Made by a program: the position numbers and the translations under genes
The notes under the pieces: generated by a model
Database searches by the model: none
Told to the model about the DNA's origin: nothing
What the model saw: only the letters and a program-made list of their open reading frames with translations
Shown here: positions 1-8,129 of the stretch, piece by piece
Layout of the letters: each line of letters starts with the position of its first letter
How positions within the stretch are numbered: the first letter of the stretch is position 1
Assembly (NCBI GenBank): GCA_001618615.1
Contig: LKHB01000224.1
Coordinates: forward strand, 1 to 41,337
DNA from: Fermentibacter danicus
GTDB lineage: Bacteria; Fermentibacterota; Fermentibacteria; Fermentibacterales; Fermentibacteraceae
Direction: 5' to 3'
Length of the DNA: 41,337 nt

Positions 1-1368
1 CTTACGTTCAGCCACAAGATGGATTGCGAAAGCAGGAACGACGGCGGATTCGTGCAGATCTCGGTCGATGGGGGCGCCTGGACGAACCTCACCAAGGCAG
101 GCTCGGGACTCAACTACAACAACACCTCGTCATCGTCGTTCCCGGCAGGCTCCGGTATCGATATCTTCACCGGCGGCGGAAGCTCGACCCCGCGGACCGA
201 GTCGGCGAATCTGTCCGCCTACAGGGGCCATACCGTGAGCTTCAGGTTCGTGTTCGGCTCCAACGGAAGCATCACGAGCGGATCGGGATGGCTCCTGGAC
301 AACTTCGAACTGTCTGGCTCCGCGACGGGCTACCAGATCACGGCCATCGGGTTCAATGCAGGAGTGGTTCCCAGCGCCTGGAACTATCTTCTGGACATCT
401 ACATGGCCTCCGGGCCGGACAGCTCCTTCGCCTCGTCGGGCGAATGGAACAAGGTGACCATGATGCATGTCGCCACCTCCCAGCCCGTGACGGTGGGAGA
501 TAGCGGATGGAATACGATCCCCCTGACGACTCCGTTCGTCCTCACGCCCGGCGCCAACCTGCAAGTGAAGATCGAACAGGCGAACACCGGATGGATGACG
601 GGCAACGGCATCTCCTGGCTCTGCAGCGGCATCGCGGGCGGGTACAGGTGCCGCCGGGCCGAGAGCGCGTCGTCCGATCCCGTGTCCCTCAGCCTGCATT
701 TCAACAGGCCCGATATCAGGCTGTATACGCCGGACGGAATGCTGACCGTGGAGGGCGGCGCGATCGAGGACGAATCGGTCCCGATCAACAGCAGGATATC
801 CTACAACGACTGCGAGATGATCTTCTCGCCGTCCGAACTCGGCACTGGAGGCGGAATCGGCACCTGGACCCACGGCGGCAGGTATGACGACTGGGAGATC
901 GGCGAACCCAGGCACCTTCTCGTGGACCCGGGCCTCACTTCCGAGAACGGGTCGTCGGTGGCCGGGACGGATCTGAGCGGCGACAACGGCTGCTACAACG
1001 CCGACGAATACGCCTGGTTCGCCTCGCCCGCCTACGAGATGCCCAGCGACGCCATGTACGACTCGGTTTCGATGAAGCTCTTCAAGTGCCTCAGGAACGC
1101 CCCGAACGACGACGGCTACATCCAGATAGCCTTCATGAACTCGCCCGACATCCCGCCCGAGGCCTCTACGGAATGGAAGACCGTCAGAACCTACACGGCG
1201 AGGTTCGAGGATGTCTGGGATTACGAGGTGATAAGGCTCACCAGCCAGTTCGAGGATGCCTGGACCCAGGGCAGGTCGTACTTCTGCATAAGGTTCATCC
1301 AGTCTTCCGGGCCGTTCGTCGAGTTCGGCGGCTGGAACATAGACAACATCCAGTTCTTCGCGAAATAG
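1..1368 (+). CDS. Large secreted beta-sandwich (MAM/jelly-roll-like) protein, 5' partial
   Basis: The frame is open from the first base, so the N-terminus lies outside the window; 455 codons are visible. Three regions can be seen. Residues about 1-105 and 280-455 look like MAM-type jelly-roll modules of the kind found in immune inhibitor A and gingipain-like secreted proteins: each ends in a GW-(I/L)-D-N motif (GSGWLLDNF and GGWNIDNIQ) after an FRF or IRF strand. Residues about 105-240 resemble the beta domain found between such modules in Bacteroidetes-type surface proteins. No enzyme motif is seen. The stop is 8 bases before two PilX-type genes and a prepilin, so I infer a pilus-associated adhesin or tip protein, comparable in position (not in sequence) to PilY1. 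Role uncertain. Confidence 0.7.
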   Translation, partial: LTFSHKMDCESRNDGGFVQISVDGGAWTNLTKAGSGLNYNNTSSSSFPAGSGIDIFTGGGSSTPRTESANLSAYRGHTVSFRFVFGSNGSITSGSGWLLDNFELSGSATGYQITAIGFNAGVVPSAWNYLLDIYMASGPDSSFASSGEWNKVTMMHVATSQPVTVGDSGWNTIPLTTPFVLTPGANLQVKIEQANTGWMTGNGISWLCSGIAGGYRCRRAESASSDPVSLSLHFNRPDIRLYTPDGMLTVEGGAIEDESVPINSRISYNDCEMIFSPSELGTGGGIGTWTHGGRYDDWEIGEPRHLLVDPGLTSENGSSVAGTDLSGDNGCYNADEYAWFASPAYEMPSDAMYDSVSMKLFKCLRNAPNDDGYIQIAFMNSPDIPPEASTEWKTVRTYTARFEDVWDYEVIRLTSQFEDAWTQGRSYFCIRFIQSSGPFVEFGGWNIDNIQFFAK

Positions 1369-1376
1369 GGGGCGCC

Positions 1377-2906
1377 ATGATGAATACCGCAAAAGGGAGA
1401 AAGAGGGGCGCGGCGCTGGCGCTGGTGGTGATATTCGGCCTTGTCCTCTCCATACTGGCCGCAGCCGTGTTCACGCTGTTCCAGTCTAACGTGAGCAGCT
1501 ACACCTACGTCCGCGACAGACTCCAGGCCAGGTACTCCGCGGAGGCCGGCGTGAACCTGGCCGTACACATGATCATGGGCGGGGCGGACATCCCCCAGGG
1601 CATCATGCCGGTCCAGTTCCTGCCCGAGCCGCCTGCAGGCGGATTTTATCAGATGCCGGGCGACGACCTCGGCAGAGTGATGGTCTACGTCGACCCGAAC
1701 GACAGAAACGACCAGGTGGCCATTGCCAACGCCTACGCCGTCCGTGCGCTGGCCGTGATCGGCTCGGGCGACTCGACCTACACATACGGCATGGAGACGA
1801 TGGTCCTGCCCGAGAACTTCGCCAGGTTCGCCACCTTCCTGAACGACCCGCCCCTGGACGGCTTCTACGGCGACGGATACAGGTTCGACGGGCCGTTCTT
1901 CGCGAACGGCCCCGTCTGCCTGTACAGCTCGAGCAGCTCCTCCGCGGACGACGTCTGGTTCTACCGCTTCAGCCTGGCATCCGACTACTACATCTACGGG
2001 CCGAACGAGGCGTCGGGATCCCGACAGACCTCGCCACAGTGGGGCAACCTCACGGTTCAGCCCATCGAGAGGATGTTGATGGGCGCACCCTACTTCGAGC
2101 TGGGAGCCGACCCCATTCCATTCGGACCGGGCGAGGTCAACTGGCAGGACACGAGAAGCGCGGCACAGTCCGGCGGGCTGTTATTCACGGCCGCGCAGAT
2201 CCCGGACAGAACCAGGATGATCCTCCGCGGAAGCGAATACGGCGATACGCTGTTCGTGAAAACAGGGCGGGACGCCGCTGTCCAGAAGTTCTTCCTCGGC
2301 GACCTGACCAACCGCGTGATCTGGATAGACAACGCCGCCTCGAGCAGGATCTATCTGAAGGGCTACCCGAACTACTCCCCGTGGTCCAACCCAATTTCTC
2401 CGGACGGGCTGCGCGAGCCGCTCACGATAGGGTGCAACGGCAGCATCTACGCGTCGGGGTCGCTCCAGTACCACGACAGGGACATCATGGACATGGACAA
2501 CAGGACTCTGCTGGGCCTGGTCATGGTCCACGGCAACTTCGTCATTGCGCTTGATCCCGATCTCGTCGGCAGCGTGGTGGACTGGCCCGACGGCATGTGG
2601 AAAATAGTGACCGACAGCGACGTCGAGTACGACTGCACCGTCATGGTTCTGGAGGGCGAGTTCAGGGCGGAGGATCACAGATACCCCTATCCCAAGGCCG
2701 ATTTCATGTTCGTGGGAGGCTACATAGTCAACCGCGAAGGATATACCACCTTCGGCAACCAGGGATGGGACACGGTGATCTTCTACGACTCCCGCCTGAT
2801 GACGATGCACCCGCCGTTCTTCCCGCAGACCGGAAGGTGGGACACGGCGTACTGGGAGGAGCAGCCCAACCTCACGGAGTATCTCATCGGCGTGAACCAG
2901 GACTGA
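1377..2906 (+). CDS. PilX-type pilus assembly protein, paralogue 1
   Basis: About 509 residues. A short basic N-terminus (KGRKRGAA) leads into one hydrophobic segment (residues about 11-35, ALALVVIFGLVLSILAAAVF), followed by the Tyr/Arg-rich stretch and AEAG motif (YSAEAGVNLA) typical of PilX N-terminal domains. The rest is a large, probably beta-rich exported domain with no catalytic motif; it carries a 'DGPFFANGPV' stretch that matches 'EGPVHSNGVV' in the next gene, so the two are paralogues. The family contributes minor components of type IV pili or pseudopili at the inner membrane. Starts at 1377 and 1380 are adjacent ATG codons; AGGGGG at 1366-1372 would serve either. Likely in one operon with its flanking genes. 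Confidence 0.75.
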   Translation: MMNTAKGRKRGAALALVVIFGLVLSILAAAVFTLFQSNVSSYTYVRDRLQARYSAEAGVNLAVHMIMGGADIPQGIMPVQFLPEPPAGGFYQMPGDDLGRVMVYVDPNDRNDQVAIANAYAVRALAVIGSGDSTYTYGMETMVLPENFARFATFLNDPPLDGFYGDGYRFDGPFFANGPVCLYSSSSSSADDVWFYRFSLASDYYIYGPNEASGSRQTSPQWGNLTVQPIERMLMGAPYFELGADPIPFGPGEVNWQDTRSAAQSGGLLFTAAQIPDRTRMILRGSEYGDTLFVKTGRDAAVQKFFLGDLTNRVIWIDNAASSRIYLKGYPNYSPWSNPISPDGLREPLTIGCNGSIYASGSLQYHDRDIMDMDNRTLLGLVMVHGNFVIALDPDLVGSVVDWPDGMWKIVTDSDVEYDCTVMVLEGEFRAEDHRYPYPKADFMFVGGYIVNREGYTTFGNQGWDTVIFYDSRLMTMHPPFFPQTGRWDTAYWEEQPNLTEYLIGVNQD

Positions 2907-2924
2907 CGGCCGGGAGGCGGGGAG

Positions 2925-4337
2925 GTGGATCCAGCCGTGGCGCGCAGGCGGTCGGGGGGCAGGGGAGCGGTGCTCGCCGTGCTGGTGGTGCTGTCCGGCG
3001 TGATGGCTATCCTCGTAGCCGCGGTATTCGTCCTATTCCAGGCCAACGTGTCCTCCTACAGATACAGACACGGGAGGGTGAGGGCCCAGCTTGCCGCCGA
3101 GGCCGGCGCGACCCTCGCCCTCTACACCCTTGCCCTGGAGCCCGCCGTACCGGAGGGCGATCCCTACTCCATGCCGGGCGACAGCGCCCAGTGGATATCG
3201 CTCCCCTCGGGCGACCACGCGTGGGTGGTGATCGATCCCTGGGACATGAACGACGAGCCCTACCGGATCGGCTCCGTCGAGATCAGGAGCCGCGGCATGT
3301 CCGGCGACGTGACGAAGGACGTGGCCGTCCGGGCGGCCCCCGACTACCCGTCGCGCTACGCCCTGCTCACGGACATGGGCATACCTCCCGGCATCATCAG
3401 GGACGGCGCGAGGATCGAGGGACCGGTGCACTCCAACGGCGTGGTGAACATCGGGAGCATGACCCCGGACTCCACGGGCGACCCCTGGGTCGGTTTCATA
3501 TCCACCACCGCCTCGGGCGGGTTCAACTTCTGCGACGTCGGCCCGAGCGACGAGCCTCACCCGGATGGCAGCCGCGTATGGCTGCGGCCGTACCGGAGCC
3601 ACAGGCAGGGTCGCCCCTACTGGGACCGATACGCGAACGAGATCGACTTCGAGAGGCTGGGGCAGATCTTCTCCTCGCTCAGGACCGCTGCGTCCGATTC
3701 GGGTGCCGTCGTCTGGAACGCCAGAAGGATCCTGCTCCAGGGTGACAGACTGCTCTGCCTCTCGGAGCCGCTCGGCGCGATCGACACCGTCTCGCTCCGC
3801 GAAATCGATCTGGTCTATCTTCCAGGGTTCTCGAACGTGCTGATCAAGTCGGTTTCGCCGGTGGAGTCGCCGCTGACGATAGTCTCGAACGGGCCGATCG
3901 GCCTCATGGGCGGCATCTACTGCTCGATGCACGAAGCCACGGGAGCGCCCCTCGGACTGGTTTCCCTGTCGGGCTTCGTGATCCCGCGCGATCCCGACTT
4001 CACAGGCTCTTCCGACTGGCCCAGGCCGTGGAACATCGAGACGGACAGGCACATGTCCATAAACGCCTCGCTCTGCGCACCGTCCGGGTCGATCCAGGCA
4101 GAGGATCCTACCGCCGGCGGATCCTCCTACTGCCTGAACATACTGGGCGGGCTGTCGGTACAGCGCCTGGGCACGCTGGGGACCGGCACGAGAGGGTACA
4201 CCCTCTGCATCAACTACGACGGGGCCCTCTCCTCAACGCACCCGCCGCATTTCCCCGCCCTCGCCCGGTGGAAGATGTACTCCTGGGTGCCCGATCCCGA
4301 CTACGGGGGCTCGGATATCGATGACAACCTCTTCTGA
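2925..4337 (+). CDS. PilX-type pilus assembly protein, paralogue 2
   Basis: 470 residues from a GTG start preceded by a purine-rich GGGAGG; an in-frame GTG at 2937 is an alternative, giving a start at MARRRSG. The architecture copies the upstream gene: basic start, one membrane segment (residues about 16-40), the LAAEAGAT motif, then a long exported domain with 'EGPVHSNGVVNIGS' and a C-terminal half that again ends in an extended SSTHPPHFP-like stretch close to the paralogue's MHPPFFP. This shows a tandem duplication followed by strong divergence. The 3' end overlaps the prepilin gene by 17 bases. A structural role in a type IV pilus or related machine is inferred from the N-terminus and neighbours. 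Confidence 0.72.
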   Translation: MDPAVARRRSGGRGAVLAVLVVLSGVMAILVAAVFVLFQANVSSYRYRHGRVRAQLAAEAGATLALYTLALEPAVPEGDPYSMPGDSAQWISLPSGDHAWVVIDPWDMNDEPYRIGSVEIRSRGMSGDVTKDVAVRAAPDYPSRYALLTDMGIPPGIIRDGARIEGPVHSNGVVNIGSMTPDSTGDPWVGFISTTASGGFNFCDVGPSDEPHPDGSRVWLRPYRSHRQGRPYWDRYANEIDFERLGQIFSSLRTAASDSGAVVWNARRILLQGDRLLCLSEPLGAIDTVSLREIDLVYLPGFSNVLIKSVSPVESPLTIVSNGPIGLMGGIYCSMHEATGAPLGLVSLSGFVIPRDPDFTGSSDWPRPWNIETDRHMSINASLCAPSGSIQAEDPTAGGSSYCLNILGGLSVQRLGTLGTGTRGYTLCINYDGALSSTHPPHFPALARWKMYSWVPDPDYGGSDIDDNLF

Positions 4338-4920
4338 TCAGGCCCCGGGAGCCTTCGCCGGCAAGGTTCCGATCCGCGCGGGATTCACCCTGGTCGAACT
4401 CACGATAGTCATAGCCGTAATCGGCGTGCTTCTCGCAGCCGTGTTCCTCCTCTTCCAGGCCGGCGGCAGGGCGGCCGACCGTGTGACCGCATCCGTGGAA
4501 TCCGCGATCGACTCGAGGCGGGCGGTCGACGCCCTGGAAGCCGTCCTGACGACCGCAGGATGCCGCCGGTCGATGCAGCCAGGCCCCGGACGGCACCCCA
4601 TAAGCGTCGCTCAGAGCACGATGATGCAGTTCGACGGGAGGTCGTCCTCCGGTCTGGATCGAATGATAACCGTCAGTTGTCTTCCGGAGGGCGGGTTCGA
4701 GATCATGGAGGGCGGCTCGGTGAGCTTCGAGAGCGGTCCCGCAGTCGGGTTGAGGCTTTCGTACCGCGATGCGACGGGAACCGTACTGGGAGAGGACGAA
4801 CTCCGTACGCCCGGTGGACGGGACATGATCCGGAGGATCGATTACGTCGTCGTGACCGGAACGGGCGAGAAGGCGGACTCCCTGACCGGGAGCTGCACTC
4901 CGCCCAGCCTCTCGCTCTGA
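4321..4920 (+). CDS. Type IV prepilin-like protein (minor pilin/pseudopilin)
   Basis: 199 residues. After a 20-residue leader comes the classic prepilin peptidase site, G-FTLVELTIVIAVIG: cleavage falls between Gly and Phe, Glu is at mature position 5, and the hydrophobic helix runs on to about residue 48 (LLAAVFLLFQ). The globular part is short and has two Cys (in the GCRRS and SCLPEGG stretches) that might pair, plus one near the C-terminus. This fits a minor pilin of the PilW/PilV type better than a major pilin. It overlaps the preceding PilX-type gene by 17 bases and stops one base before the convergent HD-GYP gene, leaving no room for a terminator. Processing would need a prepilin peptidase that is not in this window. 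Confidence 0.85.
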   Translation: MTTSSDQAPGAFAGKVPIRAGFTLVELTIVIAVIGVLLAAVFLLFQAGGRAADRVTASVESAIDSRRAVDALEAVLTTAGCRRSMQPGPGRHPISVAQSTMMQFDGRSSSGLDRMITVSCLPEGGFEIMEGGSVSFESGPAVGLRLSYRDATGTVLGEDELRTPGGRDMIRRIDYVVVTGTGEKADSLTGSCTPPSLSL

Positions 4921-4921
4921 C

Positions 4922-6478
4922 TCAGGCCTCGAAACCCATCTCCAGACAGGCCGTCAGGGTCTTGACCACGGCGGGATCGAACAGGCTGCCGGCGCGCAGA
5001 GAGACGGCGCTCATGGCCGTCTGCGGCGTTCCCCTCTCGAGTTCGGAGATGTACTCGTCCGCTACGGCGAGAACCCTGGCGGAAATCGGGATGCTGCTCC
5101 CGGAGAGCCCTCCGGGCTGACCCGTCCCGTCGAAGTGTTCGTTCATGCGGATCAGACCCGTCATGGCCTCCTCGGGCAGGGAGAACAGATTCAGTTCCTG
5201 GTCGTCGAAGCCCTCGTCGGAGGGCGTGCCGAACAGCGCCGGAGCGATATGGTGCAGCAGCGCGGACATCCGGACGGAGTCGAGAAGACCGCTCTGCAGG
5301 CCGAGGCGCCTGCTCATCTCCACCGCTAGGCGGGCGACCCTCCTGCTGTGGCCGGCGAGACGGTGATCCGCCCTGTCCAGCGAGTAGACCATCGCCTCCA
5401 TGCAGCTCCAGGCTTCGAGCGAGACCCTCTTGGCCAGCTCGAGGTTCTGCAGCGCGGCCTCGGTGAGAGAGATGAAGCTGTCGAGCCTCGACTTGTCCAG
5501 GACGGTGATCTCGTCCGCCCAGGCTTCCACGGTGAGTCCGGTTCTTCCCCTGCGGACCAGGGGAGGGCCGGGCGGAACGGGGGAGCCGGAGGGCCGGCGA
5601 ATGGTGAGGCCGGCGTTCCCGATCTGGAGGAATCTGGGGGAGAACGCCCCGTATATCTCGACGGCAAGCGCCTGCATGGCCTGGATCGTGGATGTCGATT
5701 TCGACAACCTGTCGGAGAGCGAGGACAGCGACTTCTGTATGGAGAGGGATCTGCCACGGGCCCACTTGGACTTCTCCAGGGACACCGTGATCGCTATCTG
5801 GGCGGCTATCAGCGAGGCGGCCCCCAGGATCATGAGCATGGGATCACCGCCTCTGCCGTTCCCGGGGACGATCTCGGCCACCGCCGGGATGAACAGGGGC
5901 AGAAAGGCGAGGGGCAGGAGAAAGGCCTGCATCGCCCTCGTCCTGCCGGACCCGCGGGAAAGGAGGCCGCCCTCGCCGCCCAGCGCCATGAGGATCGAAC
6001 CCGTGGCGACGAATACGACAAGGGATGCGGCCAGAGCGGCCGTGTTCACGAGGAGACCGCCTCCCCCCGCCGAGACGAGCGTGGAGACGGCTCTCGCGGC
6101 GCGCAGAGAGGGCCAGGATACCAACGCCGTCCGTATGGAGTGTCCCAGGGCTGCGTCATGGTCCATGCCTATCCTGACGGAGAAACTCAGGTATCCCACG
6201 AAGACCGATGCGGTGAACGCGGCCTCTATGGCCCCGGTGAATCCCGCCGTGGACAGGAAGGCGGCGAACGCCGGGAGAAGCGTCACGACCGCCCCTTTCG
6301 ACGTGAGGTATCCGAACGCGGACGCAACCAGCGTCACGGCCCACGCAGCCAGGAAAAGCATGAACATGACGCTGTCGTCCCAGGCGGGTTCTTCGACGGG
6401 TATCGCGAGCCCTGCCGCGAGCAACAGGAGAGCCTGCAGGAGCGTTATTCCCCTGCTGCGGTCATGCGCCTGCTCCAT
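4922..6478 (-). CDS. Membrane protein with degenerate HD-GYP domain
   Basis: About 518 residues. The N-terminal half is hydrophobic with roughly six to seven membrane segments, then a linker and GAF-like region (about 250-345), then an HD-GYP-like C-terminal domain. The domain has the expected outline (GHSRRVARLA, SALLHH, ARVLAVADEY, LFDPAVV) but the metal-binding HD is HH in SALLHHIAP, the HHE motif is NEH, and GYP is replaced by TGQP. Loss of these ligands argues against cyclic-di-GMP hydrolysis and for a binding or partner role. The ATG at 6478 is preferred to the GTG at 6490 because AGGGGTGA lies 8 bases before it. It overlaps the intact HD-GYP gene upstream by 17 bases, so the two are co-translated. 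Confidence 0.78.
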   Translation of the reverse strand: MEQAHDRSRGITLLQALLLLAAGLAIPVEEPAWDDSVMFMLFLAAWAVTLVASAFGYLTSKGAVVTLLPAFAAFLSTAGFTGAIEAAFTASVFVGYLSFSVRIGMDHDAALGHSIRTALVSWPSLRAARAVSTLVSAGGGGLLVNTAALAASLVVFVATGSILMALGGEGGLLSRGSGRTRAMQAFLLPLAFLPLFIPAVAEIVPGNGRGGDPMLMILGAASLIAAQIAITVSLEKSKWARGRSLSIQKSLSSLSDRLSKSTSTIQAMQALAVEIYGAFSPRFLQIGNAGLTIRRPSGSPVPPGPPLVRRGRTGLTVEAWADEITVLDKSRLDSFISLTEAALQNLELAKRVSLEAWSCMEAMVYSLDRADHRLAGHSRRVARLAVEMSRRLGLQSGLLDSVRMSALLHHIAPALFGTPSDEGFDDQELNLFSLPEEAMTGLIRMNEHFDGTGQPGGLSGSSIPISARVLAVADEYISELERGTPQTAMSAVSLRAGSLFDPAVVKTLTACLEMGFEA

Positions 6479-8129
6479 CCAGGAGTTCACCCCTCTCCAG
6501 CACGCGTATCAGCGCAGCGACTATGCGGGAGTCGAACTGGGTCCCCGCACCGGCCCTGATGGCGTCCACGGCGGTGCGGACGTCGTTGTTCTCGCGGTAG
6601 AAGCGCCTCGAGGTAATGGCGTCGAAGGTGTCCGCCACCGCCACTATCCTGGCCGGGAACGGTATCTCCCTGCCGGACAGCCCGAAGGGGTATCCCTTGC
6701 CGTCGAGCCTCTCGTGGTGACTCTGCACTATGCTCCTCACCACGTCGTAGCCGCTGAGGGTGCCGAGTATCTTCGTCCCCTCGACCGGGTGCTTCTCGAT
6801 GATCGCCCTCTCTTCGCGTGTGAGGAGCCCGCGCTTGGTGAGTATCTCGACGGGTATCGCAACCTTGCCCAGATCGTGAAGGAGCGCACCCACCGTGAGT
6901 GTCCTGAGCATGTCGGGGGGAAGCTCGAGTTCGCGCCCGATCTTCTGACTGAGACGGCTTACCCTGACCGAGTGACCGTGAGTGTAGTCGTCCTTCGAGT
7001 CGGCCAGTCTCGCCAGCATCATCGCCGCTGCGATGAACGCCTCCTCGATGGCGATGGAATGACCCACGGCGCGCCATGAGTGGGCGATCAGGGAGACCAG
7101 GTTCCGCCTGACCGTCGCATCCATCGCTGCGAGGGACCGGCCGGTTTCGCCGGGAACGAAGAGCAGCATGTCCGGCGATCTGGACAACCCGAGCATGGTA
7201 CCTGCGGACCGGCCCAGCGTGACTTCCGGGATCATCTCTCCGGGCGCCGGCATGGCCGGGAGCGGCATGTCCGCATCGGATACGGTGTGCTGCCTGTCCT
7301 CCATCCATGCGATCCAGCCCTGGCCCGACTCCTGGCGGGACAGGATCGTCGTCTCCCCCCTGCCCCCGTGGAGGAAGGCCTCGAGCAGCCCCAGGTACTG
7401 CCCGACCGACGAAGCCGTGGAGAGTTCCGAGGCGAGGCTGTTCTGCAGGGCGGTCTCGGAGGCGAGCTTCATGTACGTCCGCTGGGCGTCGAGTCTCGTC
7501 CTGGCAAGAACGGAGAAGGCGGACGCCGATCCGACGAGCAGTGAAGTGAGCAGGGCCTCGCCGTGGGCCGACGACCGGCAGACGAGGAGGGCGAAGGGCA
7601 TGGACAGAATGCAGGAATTCATCCATGGCCCGGGCCTGATGGCGGAAAGGGGGAGCCGGGAGGCGGCGGCGCGCGCAAGGATGCCGCCCAGGTGCATGCA
7701 GAGGAAGATCGCTGCAAATGCTAGCCATCCGCTGGAGGACCAGACGGAGGCTACGCCGAAGGCCAGGCCGGGAGCGACGACGGATTCGACGGCGGTCCGC
7801 CACGGGCCGTACCTTCTTCCCTGGAGCGTCCCGAGGAGCTGGGACGACAGGAAGAGCGTGCAGGCCGAAAGGAGGAGGGCGTTCTCCGGGAGACAGACGA
7901 AGAAGAGCGCGGATATAGGCGCCTTGTCGAGGGAGAGTCTGTGATGTCCGTCGCTCCAGAAGGGCATGGTTCCCAGAAGAACCCCTCCCGAGACCAGGAC
8001 GAGAACGATCGTAGAATGGCATCCCGTGACGGCCATTGCTCCCGCCAGAACCGCCAGGGCCGCCGGAACTCCCGGAGGAATCGCCGGAAGCCTCGCCCCG
8101 GCAGCGGCGTCGCGGTCAGTCCGCGGCAT
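6462..8129 (-). CDS. Membrane-bound HD-GYP phosphodiesterase (c-di-GMP)
   Basis: About 555 residues: an N-terminal multi-pass membrane region, a linker/GAF-like region (about 200-345), and a complete HD-GYP domain in the last 190 residues. The diagnostic motifs are all present: GHSVRVSRL, GALLHDLGKVAIP, KHPVEG, QSHHERLDGKGYP, ARIVAVADTFDAIT and RRFYR. The family hydrolyses cyclic di-GMP to GMP through a bi- or tri-metal centre. ATG 8129 is chosen because GGGAG lies 8 bases upstream; ATG 8153 has no such site. It overlaps the CAP gene before it and the degenerate paralogue after it. Being beside pilus genes, it may tune pilus function through c-di-GMP, which is an inference. Confidence 0.88.
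   Translation of the reverse strand: MPRTDRDAAAGARLPAIPPGVPAALAVLAGAMAVTGCHSTIVLVLVSGGVLLGTMPFWSDGHHRLSLDKAPISALFFVCLPENALLLSACTLFLSSQLLGTLQGRRYGPWRTAVESVVAPGLAFGVASVWSSSGWLAFAAIFLCMHLGGILARAAASRLPLSAIRPGPWMNSCILSMPFALLVCRSSAHGEALLTSLLVGSASAFSVLARTRLDAQRTYMKLASETALQNSLASELSTASSVGQYLGLLEAFLHGGRGETTILSRQESGQGWIAWMEDRQHTVSDADMPLPAMPAPGEMIPEVTLGRSAGTMLGLSRSPDMLLFVPGETGRSLAAMDATVRRNLVSLIAHSWRAVGHSIAIEEAFIAAAMMLARLADSKDDYTHGHSVRVSRLSQKIGRELELPPDMLRTLTVGALLHDLGKVAIPVEILTKRGLLTREERAIIEKHPVEGTKILGTLSGYDVVRSIVQSHHERLDGKGYPFGLSGREIPFPARIVAVADTFDAITSRRFYRENNDVRTAVDAIRAGAGTQFDSRIVAALIRVLERGELLDGAGA

Noticed and set aside
130..1392. A 420-codon open frame on the minus strand
   Set aside because: It opposes the jelly-roll protein, which has clear beta-domain motifs; the minus-strand translation is rich in Arg, Gly, Val and Pro with no recognisable fold.
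5348..7079. Long plus-strand open frames across the HD-GYP genes
   Set aside because: They are antisense to two proteins with complete or clearly derived HD-GYP motifs and have no signals of their own.
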